44,090 nucleotides of DNA from Pseudomonas graminis (GCF_900111735.1 NZ_FOHW01000041.1:1-44090), one strand, 5' to 3'; positions 18,195 to 27,813 are shown, counted from the stretch's first letter. Numbers and translations are program-made. Notes: a model not told the origin generated them from the letters alone.

Positions 18195-18780
18195 TGGTAA
18201 AAGCTCGGCATATTAACGTCTTGGGCCTCCTACGTCAGCTTCCCGCCCCGTAGGTTTTTGAACGATCCATCGCGTTAGGTAGCGTTGGGCTAGTGATTGA
18301 TTGTATGCGACTGCTGTAATAATCAGTTCAGCCCAGATTGGAGACCATTAGCTCCCATCTCAAGCAAGCCCATGTCATGAGCTGAGGTCGGCTCATCCGC
18401 CTTGGTAAGGCCGACTCTACATGTTGGCAGCCGGTCCAGCGCAGCAGCCGAGCATCAATGCCAAACCGCATTCCGTGTCCGTTCGCATCTGTTCCACTCT
18501 GCGGTTGCGCGCTTGAACCTGCGCTAAACGAGCGACGGTATTGGATCGCCGCCCTCAATCGCAGCATCATCCAACCGGCATCACGCTTACTTTATAGCCT
18601 CGAATCACAGTCGACAGCTCGTCGGATCGACAGCCCGGCAACGAATAACACCGGTAGTCCAGTGTCGAGATAGCAGGAAAAGAATCTGAACGCGGAACGC
18701 AACGTCGGTTGACGGCTCTTATGCTGCCGGCCTTAACCGTTGCCGCACGCCCTCGGCTTCGCAGCCTTCTATATTCAGTC
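18195..18780. other. Divergent intergenic region with no recognised gene
   Basis: 586 bp between the divergently transcribed GT2 gene and the type I secretion ATPase gene. It should hold promoters for both. A TTGACG at 18709 could be a -35 element, but no convincing -10 follows. Short frames here have no recognisable motifs. It marks the border between the glycan and adhesin/secretion halves of the window. Confidence 0.4.
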
Positions 18781-20565
18781 ATGGATTCTATGAGTCGCTC
18801 ACACGAAAACAACCTGCAAGCGGCACTGAAGGCTTGTCGCGGGAGCTTCCTCTCGGTCGGGTTCTTCAGTCTTTTCGTCAACACATTGATGCTCGTTCCG
18901 ACCTTTTACATGATCCAGGTCTCGGGACGGGTGGTGCCGAGCAGCAGCACGTCCACGCTGATCATGCTCACCCTCATTCTCACCATGCTGATGCTGACGC
19001 TGGGGTCGCTGGAGTGGGTGCGGTCGCGCATCATGGTGCGCATCAGCAATCGGCTGGATGTGCTGCTCAGTCGCGACGTGTACCGCGCAAGTTTCCGGAA
19101 AGCGCTGAACAGCGGCGGCATGGACGCGTCGGCGCAGTCCCTGAATGACCTGACCTCGCTGCGGCAATTTCTCACCGGAAACGGGTTGTTTGCGTTCTTC
19201 GATGCGCCGTGGCTTCCGGTGTACACCGCCGTGATGTTCCTGTTTCACCCCTGGTTTGGCTGGATGACGGTTGTCTCCGCGGTGGTGCTGGTGGCGCTGG
19301 CGTACGTCAATCATCGCTACACCGGTGCCGCGCTGGCCGAGGCCAACAAACAAAGCCTTACCGCCAATCTGCACACCACCAAAAGCCTGCGCAACGCTGA
19401 AGTCATCGAGTCGATGGGCATGCTCGACACCCTGATGGGACGCTGGGCGGTTCGGCAGCGGCGCGTGCTGGTGTTGCAGTCCGGGGCCAGCGACAAGAGC
19501 GGCGTGATCACTTCCATCTCCAAGACGTTCCGGGCCTGGGCCCAGTCGATGATGCTGGCGGCAGGCGCGTACCTGGTGATTACCCATGAGATCAATCCTG
19601 GCTTGATGATGGCCGGTTCTATCCTGCTGGGCCGTGCACTCGCGCCGATCGATCAGATGATCGGCAGCTGGAAAGGCTTCGTATCAGCGCGCGTGCAGTA
19701 CCAGCGCTTGAATGAAACCCTGGACAAGCTCAACGCCGAGCCCGAGCGGATGTCCTTGCCGAATCCGGAAGGGCATGTGCAGGTCGAAAGCCTCTTCGTG
19801 GCGCCGCCGGGTGCGAAAGCGGCGGTGATCAAAAACATCAGTTTCGTGACGCCCGCCGGCAGCATCGTCGGTATCGTCGGGCCAAGCGCGGCAGGCAAGT
19901 CGACGCTGGCGCGTGCGTTGCTCGGCATCTGGCCGCCACAGCATGGCGTTGTCAGGCTCGATGGCGCCGACATCAGTGCCTGGGACAAGCAAAAGCTCGG
20001 CCCGCACCTGGGTTACCTCCCTCAGGACATCGAATTATTCGAAGGCAGTATCAGCGACAACATCGCTCGTTTCGGCAAGATCGACCCCGAGAAAGTCGTG
20101 CTGGCGGCGCGCACGGCTGGCGTCCACGAAATGATCCTGCAACTGCCCGACGGTTACGACACGGTGATCGGCAGCGAAGGCGTTAACTTGTCCGGTGGCC
20201 AGCGTCAGCGCATTGGTCTGGCGCGTGCGGTGTATGGCAGCCCTCGGCTGATCGTGCTGGATGAGCCTAACTCCAACCTTGATGAGGTCGGTGAACGTGC
20301 GCTGGGTGTGGCGCTGCAAAAGATGAAAGAAACCGGCGCGACGGTGTTCATCATTTCTCACCGTCCTAACGTGCTGTCGCGACTCGACCGGATCATGGTC
20401 TTGAACAGCGGCAGCCTGACGATGTATGGCCCCCGTGACCAAGTGATCGCCGAACTGGCCCAGCAGCAGGCCAAAGCTCAAGCGCAGGCCCAGGCCCAGG
20501 CACAGGGTCAAACACCGCCTCGGGTCGCTCCCGCTGCGACCGGCGCTATTCAGCCCAGCGCCTGA
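18781..20565 (+). CDS. Type I secretion ABC transporter, AprD/PrtD type
   Basis: 594 residues from the ATG at 18781 (an ATG at 18790 is also possible, and the frame is open back to 18709). There is no N-terminal C39-like domain; a membrane domain (about 25-310, with TFYMIQVSGRVVPS and FFDAPWLPVY) leads into the ATPase, with Walker A GPSAAGKST (about 367-375), YLPQDIELFEGS, LSGGQRQRIGLARA (about 470) and LIVLDEPNSNLD. These features place it with the AprD/PrtD exporters of RTX proteases and lipases, not with LapB. The C-terminal 35 residues are an (Ala-Gln)n and Pro/Ala-rich low-complexity tail. It is the first gene of a three-gene T1SS operon; the membrane-fusion gene follows after 13 bp. No substrate gene is adjacent. 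Confidence 0.9.
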   Translation: MDSMSRSHENNLQAALKACRGSFLSVGFFSLFVNTLMLVPTFYMIQVSGRVVPSSSTSTLIMLTLILTMLMLTLGSLEWVRSRIMVRISNRLDVLLSRDVYRASFRKALNSGGMDASAQSLNDLTSLRQFLTGNGLFAFFDAPWLPVYTAVMFLFHPWFGWMTVVSAVVLVALAYVNHRYTGAALAEANKQSLTANLHTTKSLRNAEVIESMGMLDTLMGRWAVRQRRVLVLQSGASDKSGVITSISKTFRAWAQSMMLAAGAYLVITHEINPGLMMAGSILLGRALAPIDQMIGSWKGFVSARVQYQRLNETLDKLNAEPERMSLPNPEGHVQVESLFVAPPGAKAAVIKNISFVTPAGSIVGIVGPSAAGKSTLARALLGIWPPQHGVVRLDGADISAWDKQKLGPHLGYLPQDIELFEGSISDNIARFGKIDPEKVVLAARTAGVHEMILQLPDGYDTVIGSEGVNLSGGQRQRIGLARAVYGSPRLIVLDEPNSNLDEVGERALGVALQKMKETGATVFIISHRPNVLSRLDRIMVLNSGSLTMYGPRDQVIAELAQQQAKAQAQAQAQAQGQTPPRVAPAATGAIQPSA

Positions 20566-20578
20566 CAGGAATTCTTGA

Positions 20579-21904
20579 ATGACCAGTAACGCGATTACCG
20601 TGCTCGACGAGCATTCTGAAGACATGCCCACTTCCGACCGTGGCATCCGCCGGGTTGGGATGACCATTGTGCTCGTGACCTTTGGCTTGTTCGGCACCTG
20701 GGCCGCTTTTGCCCCGCTGGGCAACGCCGTTTACGGTTCCGGTGTCGTCACCGTGCAGAGCTACCGCAAAACCGTCCAGCACCTTGAGGGCGGCATCGTA
20801 AAAGAACTGCTCGCCCGTGACGGCGACACGGTGCACAAGGGCGATCCGTTGATCATCCTTGACGATGGCCAGCTCAGTTCTGAGTACGAATCCACCCGCA
20901 ATCAGCTCATCACCGCACGGGCCAAAGAAGCGCGTCTGCGTGCCGAACGTGACGATCAGCCGGCCATTCCGGCGCTGAAGATCGACGGTGTCGAAAGTGA
21001 TCGTGCCCGTGAAGCCATCGACGGTGAGGCTCAGGTGTTCCGGTCCCGGCATGACGCGCGCCTGGGCGAGATCTCGGTGCAGAAAGAGCGCATCGGCCAG
21101 TTGAAGCAGCAGATCATCGGCCTTAACGACATGATCGCGACCAAGGTCAGTCTCGAAAAATCCTACACCGGTGAAATCACCGAGCTGAAGGACCTCTTGC
21201 GTCAGGGCTTCGTCGACAAGCAGCGCCTGCTTGAACAGGAACGCAAGCTGGACATGCTCAAGTCGGAGGTCGCTGACCACCAGTCGACGATCACCAAGAC
21301 CCGCCTGCAAATCAACGAAACCGAGATGCAGATCGTTCAGACCAATCAGAAATTCAGCTCCGACGTGGCCAAGGACCTGAGCGATGTGCAGGCGCAGGTC
21401 TTCGATTTGCAGGAGAAAGCCAGCGCGCTCAAGGACAGGCTGTCGCGCATCGTCATCCGCGCCCCGGAAGACGGCATGGTGCTGGACATGAAAGTGCACA
21501 CCATTGGCGGGGTGGTCAGCGCGGGGACGCCGCTGCTGGACATCGTGCCGGAGTCTTCGGACCTGGTCGTGGAGGCGCACGTCTCGACCAACGACATCGA
21601 TCGCATCACCCTCGGCAAGCTCACCGATATTCGCTTCAGCGCGTTCAACGCGGCCACCACGCCCGTCATTCAAGGGCAGGTCACGCGAATTTCCGCCGAC
21701 CGGCTCACTGACGAGAAGACCGGCGAGGGCTATTACCTGGTGCGCGTAAAAGTCACCGATGAAGGCATGCAGCGGTTGGGCAACCGCAAACTGCAACCGG
21801 GCATGCCGGCGGAGGTGCTGATCAATGCAGGCGAACGCACGATGCTGCAATACCTGCTCAAGCCTGCTCGCAACATGTTCGCCAAATCGATGATCGAGGA
21901 ATGA
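20579..21904 (+). CDS. Type I secretion membrane fusion protein, HlyD family
   Basis: 441 residues, the usual size for AprE/PrtE. One membrane segment lies near residues 25-45 (TIVLVTFGLFGTWAAFAP), followed by the lipoyl half-motif HLEGGIVKELLARDGDTVHKG, a long alpha-helical hairpin (about 110-290) and the second half-motif RIVIRAPEDGMVLDMKVH. It bridges the inner-membrane ATPase and the outer-membrane channel. The ATG at 20579 has AGGA 8 bp upstream. Its stop overlaps the next start (ATGA). It is a paralogue of lapC at 42370-43743 but clearly different in sequence. Confidence 0.92.
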   Translation: MTSNAITVLDEHSEDMPTSDRGIRRVGMTIVLVTFGLFGTWAAFAPLGNAVYGSGVVTVQSYRKTVQHLEGGIVKELLARDGDTVHKGDPLIILDDGQLSSEYESTRNQLITARAKEARLRAERDDQPAIPALKIDGVESDRAREAIDGEAQVFRSRHDARLGEISVQKERIGQLKQQIIGLNDMIATKVSLEKSYTGEITELKDLLRQGFVDKQRLLEQERKLDMLKSEVADHQSTITKTRLQINETEMQIVQTNQKFSSDVAKDLSDVQAQVFDLQEKASALKDRLSRIVIRAPEDGMVLDMKVHTIGGVVSAGTPLLDIVPESSDLVVEAHVSTNDIDRITLGKLTDIRFSAFNAATTPVIQGQVTRISADRLTDEKTGEGYYLVRVKVTDEGMQRLGNRKLQPGMPAEVLINAGERTMLQYLLKPARNMFAKSMIEE

Positions 21905-23292
21905 CCGTGGTTCGTATGCTTCCTGGTCTGCTGTTTGGCTTGTTTGCGCTGAACGCCACTGCGGCGCAGCCCGCCGCCCCGCAACAGGTCAGCGCTTCGA
22001 CCTATTCCCTTGACCTGATGACGCTGTACAAGGAATCGCGGCTTGAAGATCCGCGCATTCTTTCGGCCTACGCCCATGCACGCTCTGCCAAGCAGCAGGA
22101 GCGTGAGGCGTTTGGCGGATTGCTGCCCCAAGTCTCGGCGAGCAGCAACATCAACCGGATTCTGCGCAAGGATGAGCAATCCCGGGACATCTATGACAAC
22201 AAAAGCTATTCGCTGAACCTGAGCCAGTTCATCTACAACAAGGAAGCGTGGGAGCGTTATCAGAAGGCCAAGAGCGTCACGCTGCAGAAGAGCTCGCAGT
22301 CCGAAGACTCTCAGGCGGAAGCGACGGTGGATCTGGCCAAGCGCTATTTTGCTGCGCTGGCCGCCGACGATGCGCTGGAGCTGGTCTCGGCCGAGCGTCG
22401 CGCCACTCAGGGCAGCCTTGATCGCGTCAACGCCTTGTACGCCAGGCAGATGGCCAAGATCACCGACATGCTGGATCTTAAAGCCCGGGTCGACTTGCTG
22501 ATTGCCCAGGAAATTGAGGCGCGCAATCAGGTGCGTTTGTCACGGGAAGGGTTGTCGGAAATCGTCGGCCGCCCGATCAATGATCGCTTGAGCCGGATCC
22601 GTAACGACATCGCCCTGGAAGCGCCGACGCTGCCGCTGGACGCCTGGATCGCCCAGGCGCTCGACAGCAACCCGCGACTCAAAGCGTATGAAAGCAATCT
22701 GGCGGCGGCCGATGCGGCGGTGCGCGAAGGGAAGGGCGGTCACTATCCCTCGCTCAGTTTCAACCTCGGGGCTTCGCAGAGTGACGTCGGTTACGACAAC
22801 ACCCTGACCCCGCGCAGCGACAGCTATGTCGCCACCATCGGCCTGAAAGTACCGATCTACAGCGGTGGCTCGACGTCTGCGCGGGTGAGCGGGTTGTATG
22901 ACGAACAATACGCAGCCGAGCAGGATCTGGAGGGGGTGCGCCGGCAAGTGGTGAAGGAAACCACTAACGCGTATCTGACGGCCCAGTCTGCCGTGGACAA
23001 GATCCGCGCGGGGCAGAATGCATTGTCTTCGGCCAAGCAATCGAGCATCGCCGCGCAGAAAGCCTTCAGCTATGGCGTGGTTAACGCCGTCGATGTGCTG
23101 ACCGCCGTGCAGAACGAATTCAAGGCCCGTGGCGATCTGCTGAAATCTCAGTACGACTTCATCACCAACCTGTTCATTCTCAATCGCTGGGCCGGCAAGC
23201 TGTCGCAAGAGAGCGTTGCCAGTGTGAACGTCTGGCTCGGCGGGGATGATTCCGAAGCGCTGAAGGACTTGGGTAACTCAAGCCCCAAGTAA
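21901..23292 (+). CDS. Type I secretion outer-membrane channel, TolC family
   Basis: 463 residues with an N-terminal signal peptide (MLPGLLFGLFALNATAAQ) and the two-repeat helical TolC/AprF architecture; YSLNLSQFIYNKEAW and IGLKVPIYSGGSTSARV are the paired beta-strand regions. The ATG at 21901 overlaps the previous stop. A GTG at 21907 is better spaced from the GAGGA at 21896-21900 and may be the real start; the signal peptide is kept either way. It completes the AprDEF-like exporter. The lapG frame begins about 118 bp downstream, so lapG and lapD may be co-transcribed with this exporter. Confidence 0.9.
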   Translation: MTVVRMLPGLLFGLFALNATAAQPAAPQQVSASTYSLDLMTLYKESRLEDPRILSAYAHARSAKQQEREAFGGLLPQVSASSNINRILRKDEQSRDIYDNKSYSLNLSQFIYNKEAWERYQKAKSVTLQKSSQSEDSQAEATVDLAKRYFAALAADDALELVSAERRATQGSLDRVNALYARQMAKITDMLDLKARVDLLIAQEIEARNQVRLSREGLSEIVGRPINDRLSRIRNDIALEAPTLPLDAWIAQALDSNPRLKAYESNLAAADAAVREGKGGHYPSLSFNLGASQSDVGYDNTLTPRSDSYVATIGLKVPIYSGGSTSARVSGLYDEQYAAEQDLEGVRRQVVKETTNAYLTAQSAVDKIRAGQNALSSAKQSSIAAQKAFSYGVVNAVDVLTAVQNEFKARGDLLKSQYDFITNLFILNRWAGKLSQESVASVNVWLGGDDSEALKDLGNSSPK

Positions 23293-23409
23293 ACGGGGAA
23301 AACATGCGTCAGTTGGTGTGGCGCAAGCACTTTTCAGCCTACCGCCAGCGTTTGACTGGCAACCTGGCAGCGATGAAATCAACGGGCACGAGCCTGTCAT
23401 GGAGCGCAT

Positions 23410-24210
23410 TTGCGGGCATTTGCTTCCGCGCATGATCGCACTGCGCCATTGCGTTTCCTCCCCCAACCCCTCACCATCGCTTTCCGTTATCCATTGCCCG
23501 ATGGACTAGACAAATTGGCAGCACGTTCGGCTCAAAAGCGCCCTGGATTATGGATGCTTCTGGCGCTTGCACTGACGTGCACGGCGTGTGTCGGCTATCT
23601 GCGCGCGGATTGGGATTTTTCCCTGATCAGCCGCCGTGCCGAGGCGCTGTACGGTCCGTTGGGCGCCGGCAAGCAGCGCATCGATGCCTGGCAGAACCTG
23701 CTGGCGACCGAGAAGCAGGTCAGCGAGCTGGACAAGCTGAAGGTCGTGAACCTGTTCTTCAACAAGCAGATGCGCTACGCCGAAGACATCGACCTGTGGC
23801 ACGAGGTCGATTACTGGGCGACACCGGTCGAGTCGCTGATCAAGGGCGCGGGGGATTGTGAGGATTACGCGATCGCCAAGTATTTCAGCCTGCGCCGCCT
23901 CGGCGTGCCCAGCGAGAAGCTGCTGATCACGTACGTTAAAGCGCTGCGCCTGAATCGCGCGCACATGGTGCTGACCTATTACTCGAGCCCCAACGCCATG
24001 CCGCTGGTGCTCGACAGCCTGATCGACGAGATCAAACCCGCCAGCCAACGCACGGATCTGTTGCCGGTGTATGCCTTCAACGCTGAAGGGCTGTGGCTGC
24101 CGGGCGCGCAGGGCAACAAGAAAGTGAGCGACACCAAGCGTCTGTCTCGGTGGCAGGACGTGCTGAAAAAAATGACTGCAGAAGGCTTCCCCACCGAGCC
24201 CGAGAATTAG
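23410..24210 (+). CDS. lapG: LapG, periplasmic cysteine protease releasing LapA
   Basis: Transglutaminase-like cysteine protease (PF06035). The catalytic Cys lies in GAGDCEDYAIAKYFSLR, with the His in NRAHMVLTYY and a downstream Asp (LVLDSLIDEI), the triad of bacterial LapG proteins. LapG cuts LapA after its retention domain when LapD does not sequester it. The start is uncertain: there is no in-frame ATG before 23554. The TTG at 23410 has GGAG 5 bp upstream but leaves a 45-residue leader. The TTG at 23515 gives a compact signal peptide (MAARSAQKRP then LWMLLALALTCTA), which fits a secreted protease better. The gene is followed by lapD after 8 bp, with AGGAG overlapping its stop codon. The function is confident from motifs and context. 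Confidence 0.92.
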   Translation: MRAFASAHDRTAPLRFLPQPLTIAFRYPLPDGLDKLAARSAQKRPGLWMLLALALTCTACVGYLRADWDFSLISRRAEALYGPLGAGKQRIDAWQNLLATEKQVSELDKLKVVNLFFNKQMRYAEDIDLWHEVDYWATPVESLIKGAGDCEDYAIAKYFSLRRLGVPSEKLLITYVKALRLNRAHMVLTYYSSPNAMPLVLDSLIDEIKPASQRTDLLPVYAFNAEGLWLPGAQGNKKVSDTKRLSRWQDVLKKMTAEGFPTEPEN

Positions 24211-24218
24211 GAGTACTG

Positions 24219-26165
24219 ATGTCTCTGTTCAAACAGCTGTTGATCGCGATCTGTCTGTTTCTGGTGGTTGCCTTTGCGGGGAGTTTTGTCGTCAGCCTCG
24301 AAAGCTCGCGGGCGCAGTACGTCAATCAGTTGCGCTCCCACGCCCAGGACGCTGCGACCTCGCTGGCCCTGTCGCTGACGTCCAATATCGATGACCCGGC
24401 GATGGTTGAGCTGATGGTGTCGTCGATCTTTGACAGCGGTTATTACGCGAGCATCCGGGTGGTGGATCTGGCCAGTGGCGACGCGATCGTCGAGCGCAGT
24501 GCGACGCCGGACAATCAGGGCGTGCCGCAGTGGTTCATCAACGCCATCGGGCTTGAACCGGCGGGCGGCGAGGCGATTGTCAGCCGTGGCTGGCAGCAGA
24601 CGGCGCGGGTCGAGGTGGTGAGTCATCCGATGTTCGCGTTGGCGAAACTGTGGCAGAGCGCGCTGGGCAGCCTGGGTTGGTTGCTGGTGTGCGGCGTGGT
24701 CAGTGCGATTCTGGGGGCGATGCTGTTGCGCCGGCAGTTGAAGCCGCTGGACTACATGGTGGCGCAGTCCCAGGCGATTGGTCGTCGCGAGTTCCTCGTT
24801 CTGCCTGAGCTGCCGCGCACGCCGGAGCTGCGCCGGGTGGTGCAGGCGATGAACCAGATGGTCGAGAAGCTCAAGGCGCTGTTTCAGGAAAGCACCGAGC
24901 GCAGTGAGAAGCTGCGCATCGAGTCTTATCAGGACAGCCTGACCGGGCTGTCCAACCGCCGTTATTTCGACATGCAGCTCAACGCCCACGTCAGTCATCT
25001 GGAAGACGGCCGCGCGGGGTATTTGATGCTGTTGCGCGTCACCGATCTGGCCGGTCTGAACCAACGTCTGGGCGGCAAGCGCACCGATGCCTTGCTGGTG
25101 GCGGTGGCGGAGCAACTGGTGCGTCACTGCGAGAAGTTTCCGGAAACCCGTAACCTCATCAGCCGCAGCCGAGGCGGTGAGTTCGCCGTGCTGGCGCCGG
25201 GCATGGTTCACGATGAAGCCGTGCAGCTGGTGCAGAATCTTGAGGCGGCGCTGATGAGTCTGGAAGCCACCGGTGCCTCCGATGTCTCACCCGTCGCGCA
25301 CATGGGGCTGGCGCCGTACAGCCCGGGCGATGCGTCGATGACCCTGCTGGGGTTGGCGGATCAGGCGCTTTCCCAGGCTGAAAGCGGCGGCGAGCGATCG
25401 TGGTATTGCATCGAGCGCGGCGCGATTGGTGATCTGGGTGAGGATCAGCACGCGTGGCACAGGACGTTGGACCATGCCCTTGAGCACGGGCGTTTTCAGT
25501 TGTTCTTCCAGCCGGTGGTGGCGTCGGGCGATGGCGCGACCGTGATGCATTACAAGGTGCTGTCGCGCTTGGTCGATGCTGACGGCGAGACAATTCCGGC
25601 GGGGCGCTTTCTGCCGTGGCTGGAACGCTTTGGCTGGTCGAGCCGGCTGGATTTGCTGATGTTGCGGCAAGTGCTGGGGCATCTGGGTACGCACAATGAG
25701 CGACTGGCGCTGAACCTGTCGGCGGCCACGCTGAACGACGCGGCGGCGCTCAACGAAGTGTTCAACGCCCTGCGCCAGCACCCGAAACTCGGCGCCCGCC
25801 TGACCTTCGAGATCGGCGAGGAGCAGGTGCCGGAGCAAGCGGTGCTGGAGAAGCTGACCCGACGCCTGCAAGAAGCCGGTTATTCCCTGGCGCTGCAGCG
25901 GTTTGGCGGGCGTTTCAGCATGATCGGCAACCTGGCGCATCTGGGGCTGGCGTATTTGAAGATCGATGGCAGCTACATCCGCACCATTGACCAGGAAAGT
26001 CATAAGCGTTTGTTTATCGAAGCAGTCCAGCGCGCGGCCCACAGCATCGACCTGCCGCTGATTGCCGAGCGTGTTGAGACAGAAGGTGAACACCGGGTGA
26101 TCCTTGAGATGGGGATTGAAGGGGTACAGGGGCAGTTGTTCGGGGACCCTGCGCCGTGGAAGTGA
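24219..26165 (+). CDS. lapD: LapD, inner-membrane c-di-GMP receptor
   Basis: 648 residues. Order: TM1 (7-26), a periplasmic sensor fold with GWQ at 124-126 (the Trp125 loop that contacts LapG in P. fluorescens), TM2 (about 150-170), HAMP (to about 220), a degenerate GGDEF domain (RGGEF at 318-322) and a degenerate EAL domain (KVL at 446-448). Both catalytic motifs are changed, so the protein should bind c-di-GMP rather than make or degrade it. When c-di-GMP is bound it holds LapG and LapA stays on the surface; at low c-di-GMP LapG is freed. The ATG at 24219 has a good AGGAG. It is coupled to lapG. The call is very secure. Confidence 0.96.
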   Translation: MSLFKQLLIAICLFLVVAFAGSFVVSLESSRAQYVNQLRSHAQDAATSLALSLTSNIDDPAMVELMVSSIFDSGYYASIRVVDLASGDAIVERSATPDNQGVPQWFINAIGLEPAGGEAIVSRGWQQTARVEVVSHPMFALAKLWQSALGSLGWLLVCGVVSAILGAMLLRRQLKPLDYMVAQSQAIGRREFLVLPELPRTPELRRVVQAMNQMVEKLKALFQESTERSEKLRIESYQDSLTGLSNRRYFDMQLNAHVSHLEDGRAGYLMLLRVTDLAGLNQRLGGKRTDALLVAVAEQLVRHCEKFPETRNLISRSRGGEFAVLAPGMVHDEAVQLVQNLEAALMSLEATGASDVSPVAHMGLAPYSPGDASMTLLGLADQALSQAESGGERSWYCIERGAIGDLGEDQHAWHRTLDHALEHGRFQLFFQPVVASGDGATVMHYKVLSRLVDADGETIPAGRFLPWLERFGWSSRLDLLMLRQVLGHLGTHNERLALNLSAATLNDAAALNEVFNALRQHPKLGARLTFEIGEEQVPEQAVLEKLTRRLQEAGYSLALQRFGGRFSMIGNLAHLGLAYLKIDGSYIRTIDQESHKRLFIEAVQRAAHSIDLPLIAERVETEGEHRVILEMGIEGVQGQLFGDPAPWK

Positions 26166-27449
26166 TGGGCTGAGGAATCCGCCTGCTGTTCTCTCAATAA
26201 TGCTGGCTGACGCGCTCTGTGTAGGAGCGCGCTTGCCCGCGAATGCGGTGTGTCAGACGACATGAATGTAACAGACCCGCCGCATTCGCGACCGTCGTAA
26301 CCTCCGATTGCTCCTACAGGGGGATTTGCGTTGGACGCGGATTTTGGGTGCGGGTGCAGAAATTGTAGGAGTGAGCTTGCTCGCGATTGCGGTGTGTCAG
26401 ACGATATTCATGTAACAGACCCGCCGCATTCGACAGCAAGCCGGCTCGTACGGATTTGTATGGGTTGGTCAATAGGCGTTGTGTCAGGCGTGGGGGGCGG
26501 CGCCCCGGAAGACGCCTTCGCGGGCAAGCGCGCTCCTACGCCCTTCGGGCAGAGGCGGACCGAGGTCCATTCCATTTCATCCTGCGATTCCACAGCGGCG
26601 GGTGGTCATCCAATGCGTCTGCCGGTGGAATTCAATAATGCTGGCTGACGCGCTCTGTGTAGGAGCGCGCTTGCCCGCGAAGGCGGTGTGTCAGGCGATA
26701 TTCATGTAACAGACCCGCCTCTTTCGCGACCGTCGTAACCTCCGATTGCTCCTACAGGGGATTTGCGTTCGACGCGGATCTGGAGGCGGATACACAAATT
26801 GTAGGAGTGAGCTTGCTCGCGATTGCGGTGGGTCAGACGGCATGAATGTCACAGACCCGCCGCTTTCGCGACCGTCGTAACCTCCGATTGCTCCTACAGG
26901 GGATTTGCGTTCGACGCGGATTTTGGGTGCGGGTACGTAAATCCGTTCGACGCGGATGCGCGTGCAGAAATTGTAGGAGTGAGCTTGCTCGCGAATGCGG
27001 TGTGTCAGTTATCTTTTATCAACTGACAGGACGCGTTCGCCAGCAAGCCGGCTCCAGATTTGCATATGCGGCGAACAGGGATGCTGCGCCAGACACCGTA
27101 CGGTGTAGGAGCGTGGCTTGTCCCGCGATCGGCTGCGCAGCAGTCGTCAAACCTCCCGACGCATTTATCGCTAGCACACCGCATTCATCGGGTTGACTGC
27201 CGCTTCGCGCCAGATCGCGGGACAAGCCACGCTCCTACAGGGGATTTGCGTGCAACGCGGATTTTGGGGGCGGGCGTGAAATTGTGGGAGTGAGCTTGCT
27301 CGCGATTGCGGTGTGTCGGTTACCTTTTATCAACTGACAGAACGCATTCGCGGGCCCGCGCGCTCTTGCATCTAGCGCGTCAGCCAGCATTGTTTTCGAA
27401 TGGCATGCCGTAAGCGGATAAGCGCCAAGGTCGGGGAGGTGGGTGGGCT
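26166..27449. repeat. REP-element patchwork, no gene
   Basis: Copies of a REP family distinct from that at the window edges (GTAGGAGYGMGCTTGC) begin at about 26221, 26365, 26659, 26801 and 26973, with variants at 27104 and 27284; inverted partners (for example ending at 27238) can form hairpins. A segment starting CAATAATGCTGGCTGACGCG at 26195 recurs at 26633, so about 440 bp was duplicated and then diverged. Short frames in this region are REP-derived and not credible genes. It separates lapD from the convergent small gene and may end transcription from both sides. Confidence 0.88.
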
Positions 27450-27788
27450 TCAGATCAGCCGTTGTTCATCGTCATTGATCAAATCACTCAGGCCGCCCAG
27501 TGTTTCCCGGGCCTGGGTACGATCCATCAATTTCGCCTGTGCGGCGGAGGGGAGGTCGGTGATGTTGAGGATGCCTTTGCTGGTCAGGACCTGAATCAAG
27601 TCGTCCAGTACCCGGATCATGTCCATGTCGCTGGACTTGAGCTGGATCAGGCTTTTCTCGACCACTTCGTTGGCAAACCAGGCTTGCACCTGATGGTCAT
27701 CGGGCGGCAGTTGCTCGCTTGCTTCGGCGAAGGCCGTCGCTTCCACGCGAATTAGCGTGCCATCGGCATCGCGCTGAACGTAAAACAT
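27450..27788 (-). CDS. Conserved small protein downstream of lapA
   Basis: 112 residues, acidic, with no signal peptide or membrane segment. The start MFYVQRDADGTLIRVE, the middle SSDMDMIRVLDDLIQVL and the end LGGLSDLINDDEQRLI resemble a Pseudomonas protein that I recall being annotated, misleadingly, as tryptophan synthase subunit beta-like; I see no PLP-enzyme motif. The ATG at 27788 has GAGGAA 7 bp upstream. It follows lapA on the same strand by 83 bp, with a hairpin between them. Predicted helices and position suggest a cytoplasmic accessory factor of the Lap system, but no function is known to me. Confidence 0.8.
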   Translation of the reverse strand: MFYVQRDADGTLIRVEATAFAEASEQLPPDDHQVQAWFANEVVEKSLIQLKSSDMDMIRVLDDLIQVLTSKGILNITDLPSAAQAKLMDRTQARETLGGLSDLINDDEQRLI

Positions 27789-27813
27789 GGCTCATTCCTC
27801 AGGGACTAACCGG

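Noticed and set aside
18709..18780. Upstream 24-codon extension of the secretion ATPase
   Set aside because: The extra residues look unlike the family, which starts near the segment before the first membrane helix; the ATG at 18781 gives the normal length.
26331..27293. Several short plus-strand frames in the lapD-small gene interval
   Set aside because: They are built from REP sequences; the peptides repeat with the REPs (SELARD/SELARE-like strings) and are not genes.
26166..27449. Regularly spaced repeats that might be taken for CRISPR
   Set aside because: The repeats are palindromic REPs in both orientations with irregular spacing and similar, not unique, spacers; no cas genes are near.
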